The notes beneath the pieces are model-generated. The model made no database searches, was not told where the DNA came from, and saw nothing but the letters and a program-made list of their open reading frames with translations. A DNA stretch of 64,000 bases, taken from contig NZ_LR699553.1 in NCBI RefSeq assembly GCF_902459535.1, forward strand, positions 1,178,001 to 1,242,000, in the 5' to 3' direction. Below are positions 44,931-53,335 of this stretch, one piece after another (the first letter of the stretch is position 1; every line of letters starts with the position of its first letter). Position numbers and translations under genes: made by a program. This DNA is from Paraburkholderia dioscoreae (GTDB lineage: Bacteria; Pseudomonadota; Gammaproteobacteria; Burkholderiales; Burkholderiaceae).

Positions 44931-46754
44931 ATGTTGATGCACGAAACAGATTCACCATTGCGCACTTCCTTGTCCAACGACGTCGTCACGATCACCGCGC
45001 ACGCCGACGTCTGCTTCGCCGCAGGGCGCCATCATGAAGCGATTGCCGCTTACGAGCGAGTCCTCGCGGAACAATCGCAAAACGTACACGCGCTCCACCG
45101 TCTCGGCCTCGCGTCATTTCGCGTCGATCGGCCCGAACGGTCGCGCGAGTATCTGGATCGGGCCTTGAACATTGCGCCCGAGCGCGCGGATATCTGGGAG
45201 CATCGCGGCCTGATTGCCGCGCTGGGCGGCGAGCTGATCGCCGCCGAAGCGTTCTACCATCGCGCCATGAGCCTGGGTGGCGGCACTGCGAGCCTGCATC
45301 GCAATCTGGGCGACTGTCTGAAGCTGTCGATGCGCCTTGCCGAGGCATGCCGGCACTATCTCGATGCGCTCGAACTCGAGCCGGCATTGCATCATGCCGT
45401 GCGCGCGCTTGCGCGAATCAGTACGGAACTCGATCGCCGCGAGGACGCAGCGGACTGCTGGCTACGCGCGTGGACACTCGACTCGACGCATCTGCCGGAC
45501 GCGCTCGAACTGATCGCGGCGCTGTCCGCGGCGCAGCGTGATGCGGAGATCGACGACCTGCTCGCCGGGCTGCGCAGCCGTTTCGCCGCCGACGCGTCCG
45601 CGTTGCAACAGGTGGCTTATGCCCTGAACGGCGTGGAGCGTTTCAAGGACGCGGTGAGTGTCGCTCTTGAGGGCCTCGGCGTCGATCCGCACAACGGCTG
45701 GCTGCATCACAACGCGTCGTTTGCGTTCAACATGCTGGGCGAGTTCCGCGCCATGCATGCCCATGCCGTGGAAGCCGCGCGGCTGATGCCCGATCATCCG
45801 CTGATGCAATTCAATCTGGCTGCCGCCCAACTGCGCGCGGGCGATTTCCGAAGCGGCTGGAAGCAATACCGGTGGCATGAGGCATTGCCGGAAAATCGCG
45901 ATCTGGCTCGCCCCGCTTATCCGGAGTGGCGGGGCGAGCCGGTGGCGGGGCGCCGCTTTCTGCTCGTCGGCGAGCAGGGGCTTGGCGATCAATTGCAGTT
46001 TCTGGGCATGGCCGACTGGCTGCATCGGCATGGCGCGCGGGTCGACGTCTGGGTCGAGGTGCCGCTGGGCGACGTGGCGCGTCTCGCGGCCGGTGTGCAT
46101 GCCGCGTGGACCACCGCGCCGCCCGGACCGTACGACTACTGGTGCCGGATGCTCAGAATGCCGGAGCCCATGAAGCTGGATCTGCCGATGTTGCCGCTCG
46201 CCACGTCCTATCTGCGTGCGGCCCCGGCCCAGATGCAGCGTTGGCGCCGCCGTCTCGCCGCAATCGGTCCGGTAGATGCGCGCGGTCCGTTCAGAAAGCG
46301 CGTCGGCATTGTCTGGGCCGGCAATCCGGCTTACGGGCTCGATCGCTACCGGTCCATTCCGTTGCCCCAATGGCTGCCGGTTCTGGAGCAGACCGGCGTG
46401 AGATGGTTTTCGCTGCAAAAGGGCGACGCGCAGAACGAGGCGGCGGCGTGGCGCGCGGATATCGACATGCACAGGTTTGGGCCGGAGATCGGCACGTTCG
46501 CCGATACGCTGGCGATCGTGCAGTCGCTCGATCTGGTCATTACGGTGGATACCGCGATTGCCCATCTGGCTGGCGCGTGCGGCACGCCGGTCTGGGTGCT
46601 GGTACCCACGTTTACGGACTGGCGCTGGATGACGGAGCGTGACGATAGTCCGTGGTATCCGTCGGCGCGTCTGTTCAGGCAGCGCGAGCTGGGGCGGTGG
46701 GATCCGGTGCTCGAAGAAGTCGCACAAGCGTTGCGCGAGTTTGTCGCCGGCTGA
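44931..46754 (+). CDS. TPR-containing glycosyltransferase family 9-like protein (copy 2)
   Basis: 607 aa from the ATG at 44931 (an ATG two codons later is equally possible; no good ribosome site). TPR region of roughly 300 residues (HHEAIAAYERVLAEQSQNVHALHRLGLASF, FYHRAMSLGGGTASLHRNLGDCLKLSM) and GT9-like C-terminal half: LLVGEQGLGDQLQFLGMADWL, VGIVWAGNPAYGLDRYRSIPLPQWLPVL, SLDLVITVDTAIAHLAGACGTPVWVL. The VDTAxAHLAGA motif is kept better than in copy 1 (IDSAPLHLGGA), so this copy is closer to a typical nucleotide-sugar site. Functional split between the copies is unknown. Confidence 0.88.
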   Translation: MLMHETDSPLRTSLSNDVVTITAHADVCFAAGRHHEAIAAYERVLAEQSQNVHALHRLGLASFRVDRPERSREYLDRALNIAPERADIWEHRGLIAALGGELIAAEAFYHRAMSLGGGTASLHRNLGDCLKLSMRLAEACRHYLDALELEPALHHAVRALARISTELDRREDAADCWLRAWTLDSTHLPDALELIAALSAAQRDAEIDDLLAGLRSRFAADASALQQVAYALNGVERFKDAVSVALEGLGVDPHNGWLHHNASFAFNMLGEFRAMHAHAVEAARLMPDHPLMQFNLAAAQLRAGDFRSGWKQYRWHEALPENRDLARPAYPEWRGEPVAGRRFLLVGEQGLGDQLQFLGMADWLHRHGARVDVWVEVPLGDVARLAAGVHAAWTTAPPGPYDYWCRMLRMPEPMKLDLPMLPLATSYLRAAPAQMQRWRRRLAAIGPVDARGPFRKRVGIVWAGNPAYGLDRYRSIPLPQWLPVLEQTGVRWFSLQKGDAQNEAAAWRADIDMHRFGPEIGTFADTLAIVQSLDLVITVDTAIAHLAGACGTPVWVLVPTFTDWRWMTERDDSPWYPSARLFRQRELGRWDPVLEEVAQALREFVAG

Positions 46755-46925
46755 AAATGAGGCGCGCTCAGGCGCGAGCTGAGCGGCGGAGAAGCGGAAC
46801 TAACCGGGAGCGGCAGTCCAGTCGAGGTGCTTCGCGACCCGCGGCGTAGTGGACGGATTTTGCTGAAGGATAGAGCGTGCCCGGTGCGGAATGGTCCGAC
46901 GTCCGCGCCGTTATAATCCGACACC

Positions 46926-47609
46926 ATGTCTATCCGTTTCGTTGCCGCCGACGCCCACTGGCGCGTCGCTCCCTTGCCCGGCCTGAGCGCCGCGCAGAAA
47001 GACTGGCTGACCCGTGGTGGTTCACTGACCGCGCATCTGCGCGCGCTCGGCGCGGTCGCGGTTCGCGTGACGCGCGAAGGCGTCGCGCTGCCGTGGGCCG
47101 ACGAGCACGCCGCGCTCGGCCTCGCGCCGCGTGTGCCGGTCTGGGTGCGCGAAGTCGTGCTCGCGGTCGACGGCGTGCCGTTCGTGGCGGCGCATAGCGT
47201 CGCGCCGCTCGCCGCGAGTGCCGGCGTGTGGCAGGCCATGCGGCGCTTGCGCACGCGGCCGCTGGCTGAACTGCTGTATAGCGACAGCAGCGTGGCGCGT
47301 TCGTCGCTGGTGAGCCGCAGGCTGACCGCGCGGCATCCGCTCTATCGCCTCGCGGCGTGCGCGATCGAGAGCCTGCCGCCGCACGCGCTGGTCGCGCGCC
47401 GCTCGGTGTTCGAGCGCCACGGCGCGCCCTTGATGGTGACCGAATGCATGCTGCCGGCGCTGTGGGCGCATCTGGCCACTGTGTCCGGGGCTGGCATATC
47501 AGGCGACTGGTCTGCGCATCCGCGCGTGCGCGAACACGGCCGTCCGCTCGAACACACCGCCTCGCGCGCGCATCCCGCCACGCGCGCGTCCGACGAGCAG
47601 CGCCGCTGA
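46926..47609 (+). CDS. ubiC: Chorismate--pyruvate lyase
   Basis: 227 aa. Removes pyruvate from chorismate to give 4-hydroxybenzoate, first committed precursor of ubiquinone. Active-site residues align with the E. coli enzyme: R75 in VPVWVREVVL (E. coli R76) and E173 in VTECMLPAL (E. coli E155), with SDSSVARSSLVSRRLTARHPLY between. Longer than E. coli UbiC (165 aa) at the C-terminus: ~45 low-complexity, charged residues after the catalytic glutamate region. Its TGA overlaps the next ATG by one base (TGATG), so it is the first gene of a coupled trio with a DNA glycosylase and a spermidine-synthase-like gene; ubiA is not adjacent. Confidence 0.93.
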   Translation: MSIRFVAADAHWRVAPLPGLSAAQKDWLTRGGSLTAHLRALGAVAVRVTREGVALPWADEHAALGLAPRVPVWVREVVLAVDGVPFVAAHSVAPLAASAGVWQAMRRLRTRPLAELLYSDSSVARSSLVSRRLTARHPLYRLAACAIESLPPHALVARRSVFERHGAPLMVTECMLPALWAHLATVSGAGISGDWSAHPRVREHGRPLEHTASRAHPATRASDEQRR

Positions 47610-48082
47610 TGCTGCGCGGCTTTCCTCCCGTCGTCGCCGCGGATACGCATACGCTGATTCTCGGCAGCTTTCCCGGCGAGGCGTCGCTGGCCGCGACGCA
47701 GTATTACGCGCATCCGCGCAACCAGTTCTGGCGGCTTCTCGGCACCGTGCTCGACGAGCCGCTCGCCGAACTCGGCTACACAGAGCGTCTGCGGCGCGTG
47801 CTGGCTCACGGCATCGGTGTGTGGGACGTGCTCGCCGCCTGCACGCGCGAAGGCAGTCTCGACGCGGCGATCCGCAATGCCAGCCCCAACGATTTCGCTT
47901 CATTGCGCGAGCACGCGCCGAAGCTCGCGAAAGTCTGCTTCAACGGCAAGACGGCGGGCCGCTTCGCGCCGGTGATCGGTGCGGCGGGCTACGTCACCCT
48001 GGTATTGCCTTCGTCGAGTCCGGCGAATGCTATGCTCTCCTTCGACCAAAAATTGCGTCTTTGGCGCGACATCCTTACATGA
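47609..48082 (+). CDS. Uracil-DNA glycosylase superfamily protein (hypoxanthine/deoxyinosine-DNA glycosylase type)
   Basis: 157 aa, the compact single-domain UDG-fold subfamily. Motif 1 LILGSFPGEASLAATQYYAHPRNQFWRLL (the GSFPGE water-activating loop and YYAHPRNxFW signature) and motif 2 LVLPSSSPANA, where other UDGs have HPS. This subfamily removes hypoxanthine from DNA in characterised members. No Fe-S cysteines. The start overlaps the ubiC stop (TGATG) and its own stop overlaps the next start (ATGA), indicating coupled translation of three functionally unrelated proteins. Confidence 0.9.
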   Translation: MLRGFPPVVAADTHTLILGSFPGEASLAATQYYAHPRNQFWRLLGTVLDEPLAELGYTERLRRVLAHGIGVWDVLAACTREGSLDAAIRNASPNDFASLREHAPKLAKVCFNGKTAGRFAPVIGAAGYVTLVLPSSSPANAMLSFDQKLRLWRDILT

Positions 48083-49011
48083 CGAAATTGATCAAGCGCG
48101 CTTCGGCTGAAGCGCGCGCCTTCCGCAACCGTGACGCTGATGCCGCCGGCGGAAAACAGAAAACACAGAAAGAGCACCACGCCATGCGCAATAAAAAGCG
48201 CGCCTCGCTCGGCGACGATCTGCACGACGCGCCGCAAATCGAAGCGCCGCGCAAGCCTCGTTTCGCGCCGGTGACATTCTCGGAAGAGGGCGGCGTGCGC
48301 TTTCTGCATTTCGGCACGGAGTGGGTGCAAGGCGCCATGCGTCTGCGCAAGCCGGATCACATCGAACTGGAATACGCGGAGCAGATGATGGCCTGGCTGC
48401 TGTTCATCGAAACACCGAAGCGTATCGTCCAGCTCGGTCTGGGCGCCGCGGCGCTGACCAAGTTCGCGTACCGCTTCCTCAAGCGCGCGAAGGTCGAGGC
48501 GGTGGAAGTGAACCCGGCGGTCGTAGTGGCCGCGCGCACGATGTTCGAACTGCCGCACGACGACGCGCGGCTGACCGTGCATGAAGCCGATGCATGGGAC
48601 TTCGTCAACGACCGCGCCAACCACGGCATGATCGGCGCGCTGCAGATCGACGTCTATGACGCGACCGCGCGCGGCCCGGTGCTCGACAGCGTGGGCTTTT
48701 ATCGCGCGGTGCGCGCGTGTCTGACCGACGCGGGCGTGGTGACGGTGAACCTGTTCGGCGATCATCCGAGCTTCGTGCGCAACATGAAGCGCTTGAACGA
48801 AGCCTTCAACGGCCGCGTGGTCGCGCTGCCGGAAGTGCACGACGGCAACCGCATCGCGATCGCGTTTTCGGGGCCGCCGCTCGAGGTGCCGTTCACGGCG
48901 CTGCAAACGCGCGCGAAGCTGATCGAAACCGAACTCGGTCTGCCCGCGCGCAAGTGGATCAAGGGTTTGCAGGAATCGACCGGACAGACCGGCGCCTCGT
49001 TCTCGATCTGA
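48079..49011 (+). CDS. Spermidine synthase-like (polyamine aminopropyltransferase fold) protein
   Basis: 310 aa from the ATG overlapping the glycosylase stop; an internal ATG at 48184 would remove a basic N-terminus. Spermidine-synthase Rossmann fold: VQLGLGAAALTKFAYRFL (motif I, GxGxxxLxK form), VEAVEVNPAVVVAAR and EADAWDFV, then IDVYDATARGPVLDSVGFYRAV. The decarboxylated-SAM and putrescine specificity residues (GGGDG, DSTDP) of true SpeE are not conserved (LGLGA, VYDAT), so it may be a methyltransferase-like member with another function. Third gene of the overlapping ubiC trio. No signal peptide. Confidence 0.82.
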   Translation: MTKLIKRASAEARAFRNRDADAAGGKQKTQKEHHAMRNKKRASLGDDLHDAPQIEAPRKPRFAPVTFSEEGGVRFLHFGTEWVQGAMRLRKPDHIELEYAEQMMAWLLFIETPKRIVQLGLGAAALTKFAYRFLKRAKVEAVEVNPAVVVAARTMFELPHDDARLTVHEADAWDFVNDRANHGMIGALQIDVYDATARGPVLDSVGFYRAVRACLTDAGVVTVNLFGDHPSFVRNMKRLNEAFNGRVVALPEVHDGNRIAIAFSGPPLEVPFTALQTRAKLIETELGLPARKWIKGLQESTGQTGASFSI

Positions 49012-49297
49012 TTCCGGCGCCGAAGGTGGTTGGGCTCGCGTACGCCGGTGCGGCCCAAGGCAGCGCGCAGGCTCGATAGCCCCGCCTCGGCGCCGGGCGT
49101 CGTTGCGCCCGCGCGACGCTTGCGCGCGCCGCCATCCATCGCGCATCGAGCAGCCGGTCCGCGTCCATGCGACACAGGCCGGCCTCTCAGCCAGGCCGCG
49201 CGGCCTCTCACGTGCGCCGTCCCATTGCTTCGAACACGCCCGTTCGGACACCATCCCGCCGACCCCGAAAGCACGCTCGTGCTCGGGTCGTCCCTGC
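49012..49297. other. Intergenic region, no gene seen
   Basis: About 285 bases after the spermidine-synthase-like gene, G+C-rich, with long shadow frames on both strands but no ribosome sites or conserved-looking product. Precedes the sigma-70 promoter at 49298. Confidence 0.4.
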
Positions 49298-49325
49298 TTG
49301 ACCGCGCGTTCGCGGCTCCTATACT
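49298..49325 (+). promoter_or_regulatory. Sigma-70 promoter of the DUF3311-symporter operon
   Basis: -35 TTGACC (49298-49303), 16-base spacer, -10 TATACT (49320-49325). Predicted start about 49332, 90 bases before the ATG at 49422. Confidence 0.6.
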
Positions 49326-49421
49326 CTTTCGGAGCTTTCGGGGCGCCCGTGGCCATCCGCCGTGGGTCCACCACCCGTCAAACACGGGCCAACATTTCAA
49401 TAATAGGGAAGAGGAGACGTC

Positions 49422-49661
49422 ATGGCTCACGACGCCGACGCGAACAAAGCCAGCAAGCACTGGCTCTGGTTGCTGCTGTTGCCCTGGATCGCGATGATCT
49501 GGGTGCCGTCATATAACAAGGTCGAACCGGTGCTGTTCGACTTTCCGTTCTTCTACTGGTATCAGCTCCTGTGGGTGCTGATCAGCGCGGTCATCACGGC
49601 GCTCGTGTACTTCAAGACCAAGACGCGCTCCAATGGCCGTCCGCAGGGGGGCGCACGATAA
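49422..49661 (+). CDS. DUF3311 small membrane protein, symporter partner
   Basis: 79 aa with two transmembrane helices (~15-31 HWLWLLLLPWIAMIWVP and ~44-63 YWYQLLWVLISAVITALVYF) and the PSYNKVEPVLFDFPFFYWYQ loop of DUF3311. Such proteins are encoded directly before solute:sodium symporters and may assemble with them. Start behind AGAGGAG. Its TAA overlaps the symporter ATG by one base (TAATG), so the two are translationally coupled. Confidence 0.9.
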   Translation: MAHDADANKASKHWLWLLLLPWIAMIWVPSYNKVEPVLFDFPFFYWYQLLWVLISAVITALVYFKTKTRSNGRPQGGAR

Positions 49662-51211
49662 TGAACGCCACAGCTACCTTCGTCTTCGTGCTGTTTTTCG
49701 TCGGCGTCACGATTCTCGGCTTTATCGCGGCCCACTGGCGGCGCGGCGATCTCGCGCATCTGGAAGAGTGGGGTCTCGGCGGCCGGCGCTTCGGCACCAT
49801 CGTCACCTGGTTCCTGCTGGGCGGCGACCTGTACACCGCGTACACCTTCATCGCCGTGCCGGCGTTGGTATTCGGTGCGGGCGCAACCGGTTTCTTCGCG
49901 CTGCCGTACACGATCCTGATCTATCCGTTTGCGTTCGTCGTGTTCCCGAAACTGTGGAGCATCGCCAAACGTCAGGGCTACGTGACATCGGCGGACTTCG
50001 TGTCGGCGCGCTATGGCAGCCGCATGCTCGCTCTGGCGATCGCCGTGACCGGCATCGTCGCGACCATGCCGTACATCGCGTTGCAACTGGTCGGTATCGA
50101 AGTGGTGATCGGCGCGCTTGGTTTCGACACCAAGGGCTTTGTCGGCGACCTGCCGCTGATCATCGCGTTCGCGATTCTCGCGGCGTACACGTACACCTCG
50201 GGTTTGCGCGCGCCGGCCATGATCGCGGTGGTCAAAGACATCCTGATCTACATCACGATCTTCGCCGCGATCATTGTGATTCCGCCGCAGTTGGGCGGCT
50301 TCGGGCATATCTTCAGCGTGGTGCCGCCGGCCAAGCTGTTGCTGAAGGCGCCGGACGTGTCGAGCCTGAACGGCTACAGCGCGTACGCAACGCTCGCGGT
50401 GGGCTCGGCGCTCGCGCTGTTCCTGTATCCGCACTCGATCACGGCGGTGCTCTCGTCGAAGTCGGGTAACACGATTCGCCGCAATATGGCGATGCTGCCG
50501 GCTTACTCGCTGGTGCTCGGCCTGCTTGCGCTGCTCGGCTTCATGGCGCTTGCCTCGGGCGTGAAGGACATGCCGGAGTTCGCACCGTACTTCAAGGCGT
50601 TCGGCCCGAACTTCGCGGTGCCGGCGCTGTTCCTGCATTACTTCCCGTCGTGGTTCGTCGGCGTGGCGTTCGCGGCAATCGGCATCGGCGCGCTGGTGCC
50701 GGCGGCGATCATGTCGATCGCGGCCGCGAACCTGTACACGCGCAACATCCACAAGGAGTTCGTCAACCGCAACATGACGCATGAGCAGGAGACCAATGTC
50801 GCGAAGCTGGTCTCGCTGATCGTCAAGGTCGGCGCGGTGGCGTTCATTCTCGGCCTGCCGCTCACGTACGCGATTCAGTTGCAACTGCTCGGCGGTATCT
50901 GGATCATCCAGACGCTGCCGGCCATCGTGCTGGGTCTGTACACGCGCGTGCTCGACTATCGCGGCCTGCTGATCGGCTGGGCGGTCGGCATCGCAACCGG
51001 CACGTGGATGGCGATTTCGCTGAAGCTGGCCGGCTCGATCTTTACGATCCACCTGTTCGGCATGGCGATTCCGGGCTATGCGGCGGTATGGTCGCTGATC
51101 GTGAATCTGGTGGTGGCGGTGGTGGTGAGCCTGCTGGTGCGCGCGGCCGGCATGCAGCGCGCCGAAGACCGCACCCGCCCGGAAGACTATCTGGACGTGG
51201 TGGAAAGCTAG
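49661..51211 (+). CDS. Monocarboxylate/solute:sodium symporter (MctP-like)
   Basis: 516 aa, about 13 membrane helices, solute:sodium symporter superfamily. N-terminal WGLGGRRFGTIVTWFLLGGDLYTAYTFIA is the family hallmark (discontinuous helix 1), followed by YVTSADFVSARYGSR and PHSITAVLSSKSGNTIRRNMAMLPAYS. In Rhizobium, the family member MctP takes up lactate, pyruvate and alanine; the small DUF3311 gene just before it supports this subgroup. Residues ~255-275 (FAAIGIGALVPAAIMSIAAANL) form the conserved core. Ends with a C-terminal hydrophilic tail and terminator at 51268. Confidence 0.88.
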   Translation: MNATATFVFVLFFVGVTILGFIAAHWRRGDLAHLEEWGLGGRRFGTIVTWFLLGGDLYTAYTFIAVPALVFGAGATGFFALPYTILIYPFAFVVFPKLWSIAKRQGYVTSADFVSARYGSRMLALAIAVTGIVATMPYIALQLVGIEVVIGALGFDTKGFVGDLPLIIAFAILAAYTYTSGLRAPAMIAVVKDILIYITIFAAIIVIPPQLGGFGHIFSVVPPAKLLLKAPDVSSLNGYSAYATLAVGSALALFLYPHSITAVLSSKSGNTIRRNMAMLPAYSLVLGLLALLGFMALASGVKDMPEFAPYFKAFGPNFAVPALFLHYFPSWFVGVAFAAIGIGALVPAAIMSIAAANLYTRNIHKEFVNRNMTHEQETNVAKLVSLIVKVGAVAFILGLPLTYAIQLQLLGGIWIIQTLPAIVLGLYTRVLDYRGLLIGWAVGIATGTWMAISLKLAGSIFTIHLFGMAIPGYAAVWSLIVNLVVAVVVSLLVRAAGMQRAEDRTRPEDYLDVVES

Positions 51212-51267
51212 GCGCGCGCGACTTGCGTCGTCCCGCCTCAACGGGTTCGGGAGCCTGAAAACTACAG

Positions 51268-51296
51268 CGCCCGCAGACGAAGGTCTGCGGGCGTTT
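51268..51296 (+). terminator. Terminator of the symporter operon
   Basis: Perfect 11-bp stem CGCCCGCAGAC / GTCTGCGGGCG with a GAAG loop, followed by TTTG. Very stable stem, short T-run. Confidence 0.7.
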
Positions 51297-51360
51297 GTCT
51301 TGATAGCGTACTCCAGGGCAGGATAGCGAAACCGTCCTTTACAGCTTCGAGCGCGTCCGT

Positions 51361-52485
51361 ATGGCTTCTGCCGATTCCCACACCTTGATTCCACGCCGCT
51401 CGGCGCTCAGCCGGATGGTTCGCGCGATTACCTCGCCTTACTACCGCTATCGCCACGCCAAGGTGCTGCACAGTCTGCGTGTCGGCCTGGCCATGCTGGT
51501 TTCGATTCTGGCGACCACGGGTATCGATATTCCGCATGGCATCTGGTCTTCGGTCACCTTGCTGGTGGTGATCGGCGGCTTGCAGCATCACGGCAACATC
51601 CGCAAGAAGGCGGCCGAACGGGCGGCGGGCACGCTGCTTGGGGCATCGATCGGGCTTGCGCTGATTCTCCTGCAAAACCTGACCGGTTCGCTGCCGCTCA
51701 CCTATCTGCTAATGTCGATCGTCGCCGCCATCTGCGCGTGGTTTGCGATCGGCTCGTCGGGTTATATCGGGCTGTTGACGGCCATTACCATGTGTATCGT
51801 CGCGGGCCACGGCGACAACCTGATCGACGTCGGCCTGTGGCGCACGCTGAACGTGCTGATCGGCATTGTGATCGCGTTGGCGTTTTCGTTCGCGCTGCCG
51901 CTGCATGCCACCTATTCGTGGCGCTATGGCATCGCGGCCAATCTGCGCGAATGCGCACGCATCTACACGCGCCTGCTGGAGGGCGAGACGATCAGCGAGG
52001 AAGAGCAGGTCAAGCGTTTTCTCGCAATCAACAAGGGGCTCGTGCAATTGCGTTCGCTGATGCCATCGGTGGCGAAGGAAATCGATGTGCCGCAAGCGAA
52101 GCTCGAAGAGATTCAGCGGCTGCACCGCTCGGTGCTCAGTTCGCTGGAGTTGCTGGCCACCGGTCCGCTGATGCACGCCGACGCGGTGGCGCGGGCGGCG
52201 TATGCCGGGCAATGCGGCGCGGAGGTGAGCACCGTGCGCGCGATTTTGCTGGCGATGGCGCGCGCCCTGCGTTTTGGCCGGGCGACGCACTTCAGCATTC
52301 CGGCCGCGTTGCCGCTCGCGCAGAGGCACGCCGACGCGGCGCTCAAGCTGCCGGCCGAGTTTCAGGGACCGTATTGGCTCGGGCAGCGGCTTGCCGAACA
52401 GGTTGACCGGTTGCGCGAGTTGTTGCTGGAAACGGAGCCGAACTGGAACATCGAACGGCATTCGCGGGTTTTGGCGAAGGTTTAG
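51361..52485 (+). CDS. FUSC family (fusaric-acid-resistance/aromatic-acid exporter-like) membrane protein
   Basis: 374 aa. An N-terminal block of about six membrane helices (~38-165: LHSLRVGLAMLVSILATTGIDIPHGIWSSVTLLVVIGG, GTLLGASIGLALILLQ, YLLMSIVAAICAWFAIGSSGYIGLLTAITMCIV) matches the FUSC domain, including the R-x-AGTLLGA element. The C-terminal half (~185-374) is soluble and helical. Related proteins (AaeB, YccS) export aromatic acids or act as envelope-linked inner-membrane proteins; half-size versions with one FUSC domain like this have unknown substrates. Benzoate transporter BenE lies 2 kb away, but no operon links them. Confidence 0.85.
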   Translation: MASADSHTLIPRRSALSRMVRAITSPYYRYRHAKVLHSLRVGLAMLVSILATTGIDIPHGIWSSVTLLVVIGGLQHHGNIRKKAAERAAGTLLGASIGLALILLQNLTGSLPLTYLLMSIVAAICAWFAIGSSGYIGLLTAITMCIVAGHGDNLIDVGLWRTLNVLIGIVIALAFSFALPLHATYSWRYGIAANLRECARIYTRLLEGETISEEEQVKRFLAINKGLVQLRSLMPSVAKEIDVPQAKLEEIQRLHRSVLSSLELLATGPLMHADAVARAAYAGQCGAEVSTVRAILLAMARALRFGRATHFSIPAALPLAQRHADAALKLPAEFQGPYWLGQRLAEQVDRLRELLLETEPNWNIERHSRVLAKV

Positions 52486-52661
52486 GCTGACCGGCGCTGG
52501 CGAGGTGGCTGGACCAGGCGCGATAGTGGGAGCCGGACCGGGCGCGATTGGCCAACCTCGCCCAGACCGCACCGATTGCGATGAACTGCACCAGTCGCAC
52601 CAACTGATCAACCACGACAAGCCTCGGCCCTCGCGGCGCGAGAGCGCCCGCCGCCGCGCGC

Positions 52662-53078
52662 TCAACCTTCCGGCAGCGTCACCATCCACATGAGATTGAA
52701 GCGGTCCACCACCATCCCGAAGCCCTTGCTCCAGAAGGTCGGCTGAAACGGCATCATCACCTGGCCGCCGTCGGCGAGGGCATTGAAGTACTTTTCGGCG
52801 CAGGCCGTGTCGTCGGCTGTCAGCGACAGGCTGAAACCGCTCATCGGGCCGACGGCGGGATCGCAATGGCCGTCGGAGGCCATCCAGTCGGTCGAGCCCA
52901 TCCGCACGTTGGCGTGCATGATTTTTTCTTCGAGGCCGGGGCGCGGCTGGTTCTGCGGATCGGGCGGCGCCTCCTTGTAGCGCATCTTGAACGTTACCTG
53001 GGCGCCGAGCTTCGCGCAGTAGTAATCGAGCGCTTCTTCGCAACGCCCGTTGAAAAATACGTAAGGTTGGACCTGCAT
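52662..53078 (-). CDS. VOC family protein, PhnB-like
   Basis: 138 aa, single beta-alpha-beta-beta-beta pair of the vicinal oxygen chelate fold, PhnB type: MQVQPYVFFNGRCEEALDYYCAKLGAQVTF, KIMHANVRMGSTDWMASDG, and the C-terminal GGQVMMPFQPTFWSKGFGMVVDRFNLMWMV. The metal-ligand triad of glyoxalases is not kept, as usual for PhnB-like proteins, whose activity is unknown. Start behind GGGAGACG. Single gene. Confidence 0.9.
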   Translation of the reverse strand: MQVQPYVFFNGRCEEALDYYCAKLGAQVTFKMRYKEAPPDPQNQPRPGLEEKIMHANVRMGSTDWMASDGHCDPAVGPMSGFSLSLTADDTACAEKYFNALADGGQVMMPFQPTFWSKGFGMVVDRFNLMWMVTLPEG

Positions 53079-53257
53079 GATCGTCTCCCGGAATAAAGGT
53101 CAGCGGCGGCGCTATCCCCGGAACAGGGCGGCGGGAGAGCGCTCGTGCAAACGATTGTAGGCGCCCGTCGGGAGGCAATTGTGACTATGTGTCATGGAGG
53201 CGGGCGACGGTTCTCACCGCCGGACGCGGCTCTCCAAACCCTCCAGAACACCGCGAG

Positions 53258-53298
53258 TAAACGGCGCGCGGCCCTGAACCGTGCGATCCAGGGCCGCG
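53258..53298 (-). terminator. Probable terminator of tal
   Basis: Perfect 10-bp stem CGCGGCCCTG (53267-53276) / CAGGGCCGCG (53289-53298); on the minus strand it leads into GCGCGCCGTTTAC, so the T-run is short and offset. Confidence 0.5.
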
Positions 53299-53335
53299 AG
53301 TTTCGAGCGCGGGCGTTGAGCGCCGCGAGGCGGGC

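Noticed and set aside
49562..51394. 610-codon minus-strand frame over the symporter
   Set aside because: Shadow of the symporter gene; the plus-strand protein has clear family motifs.
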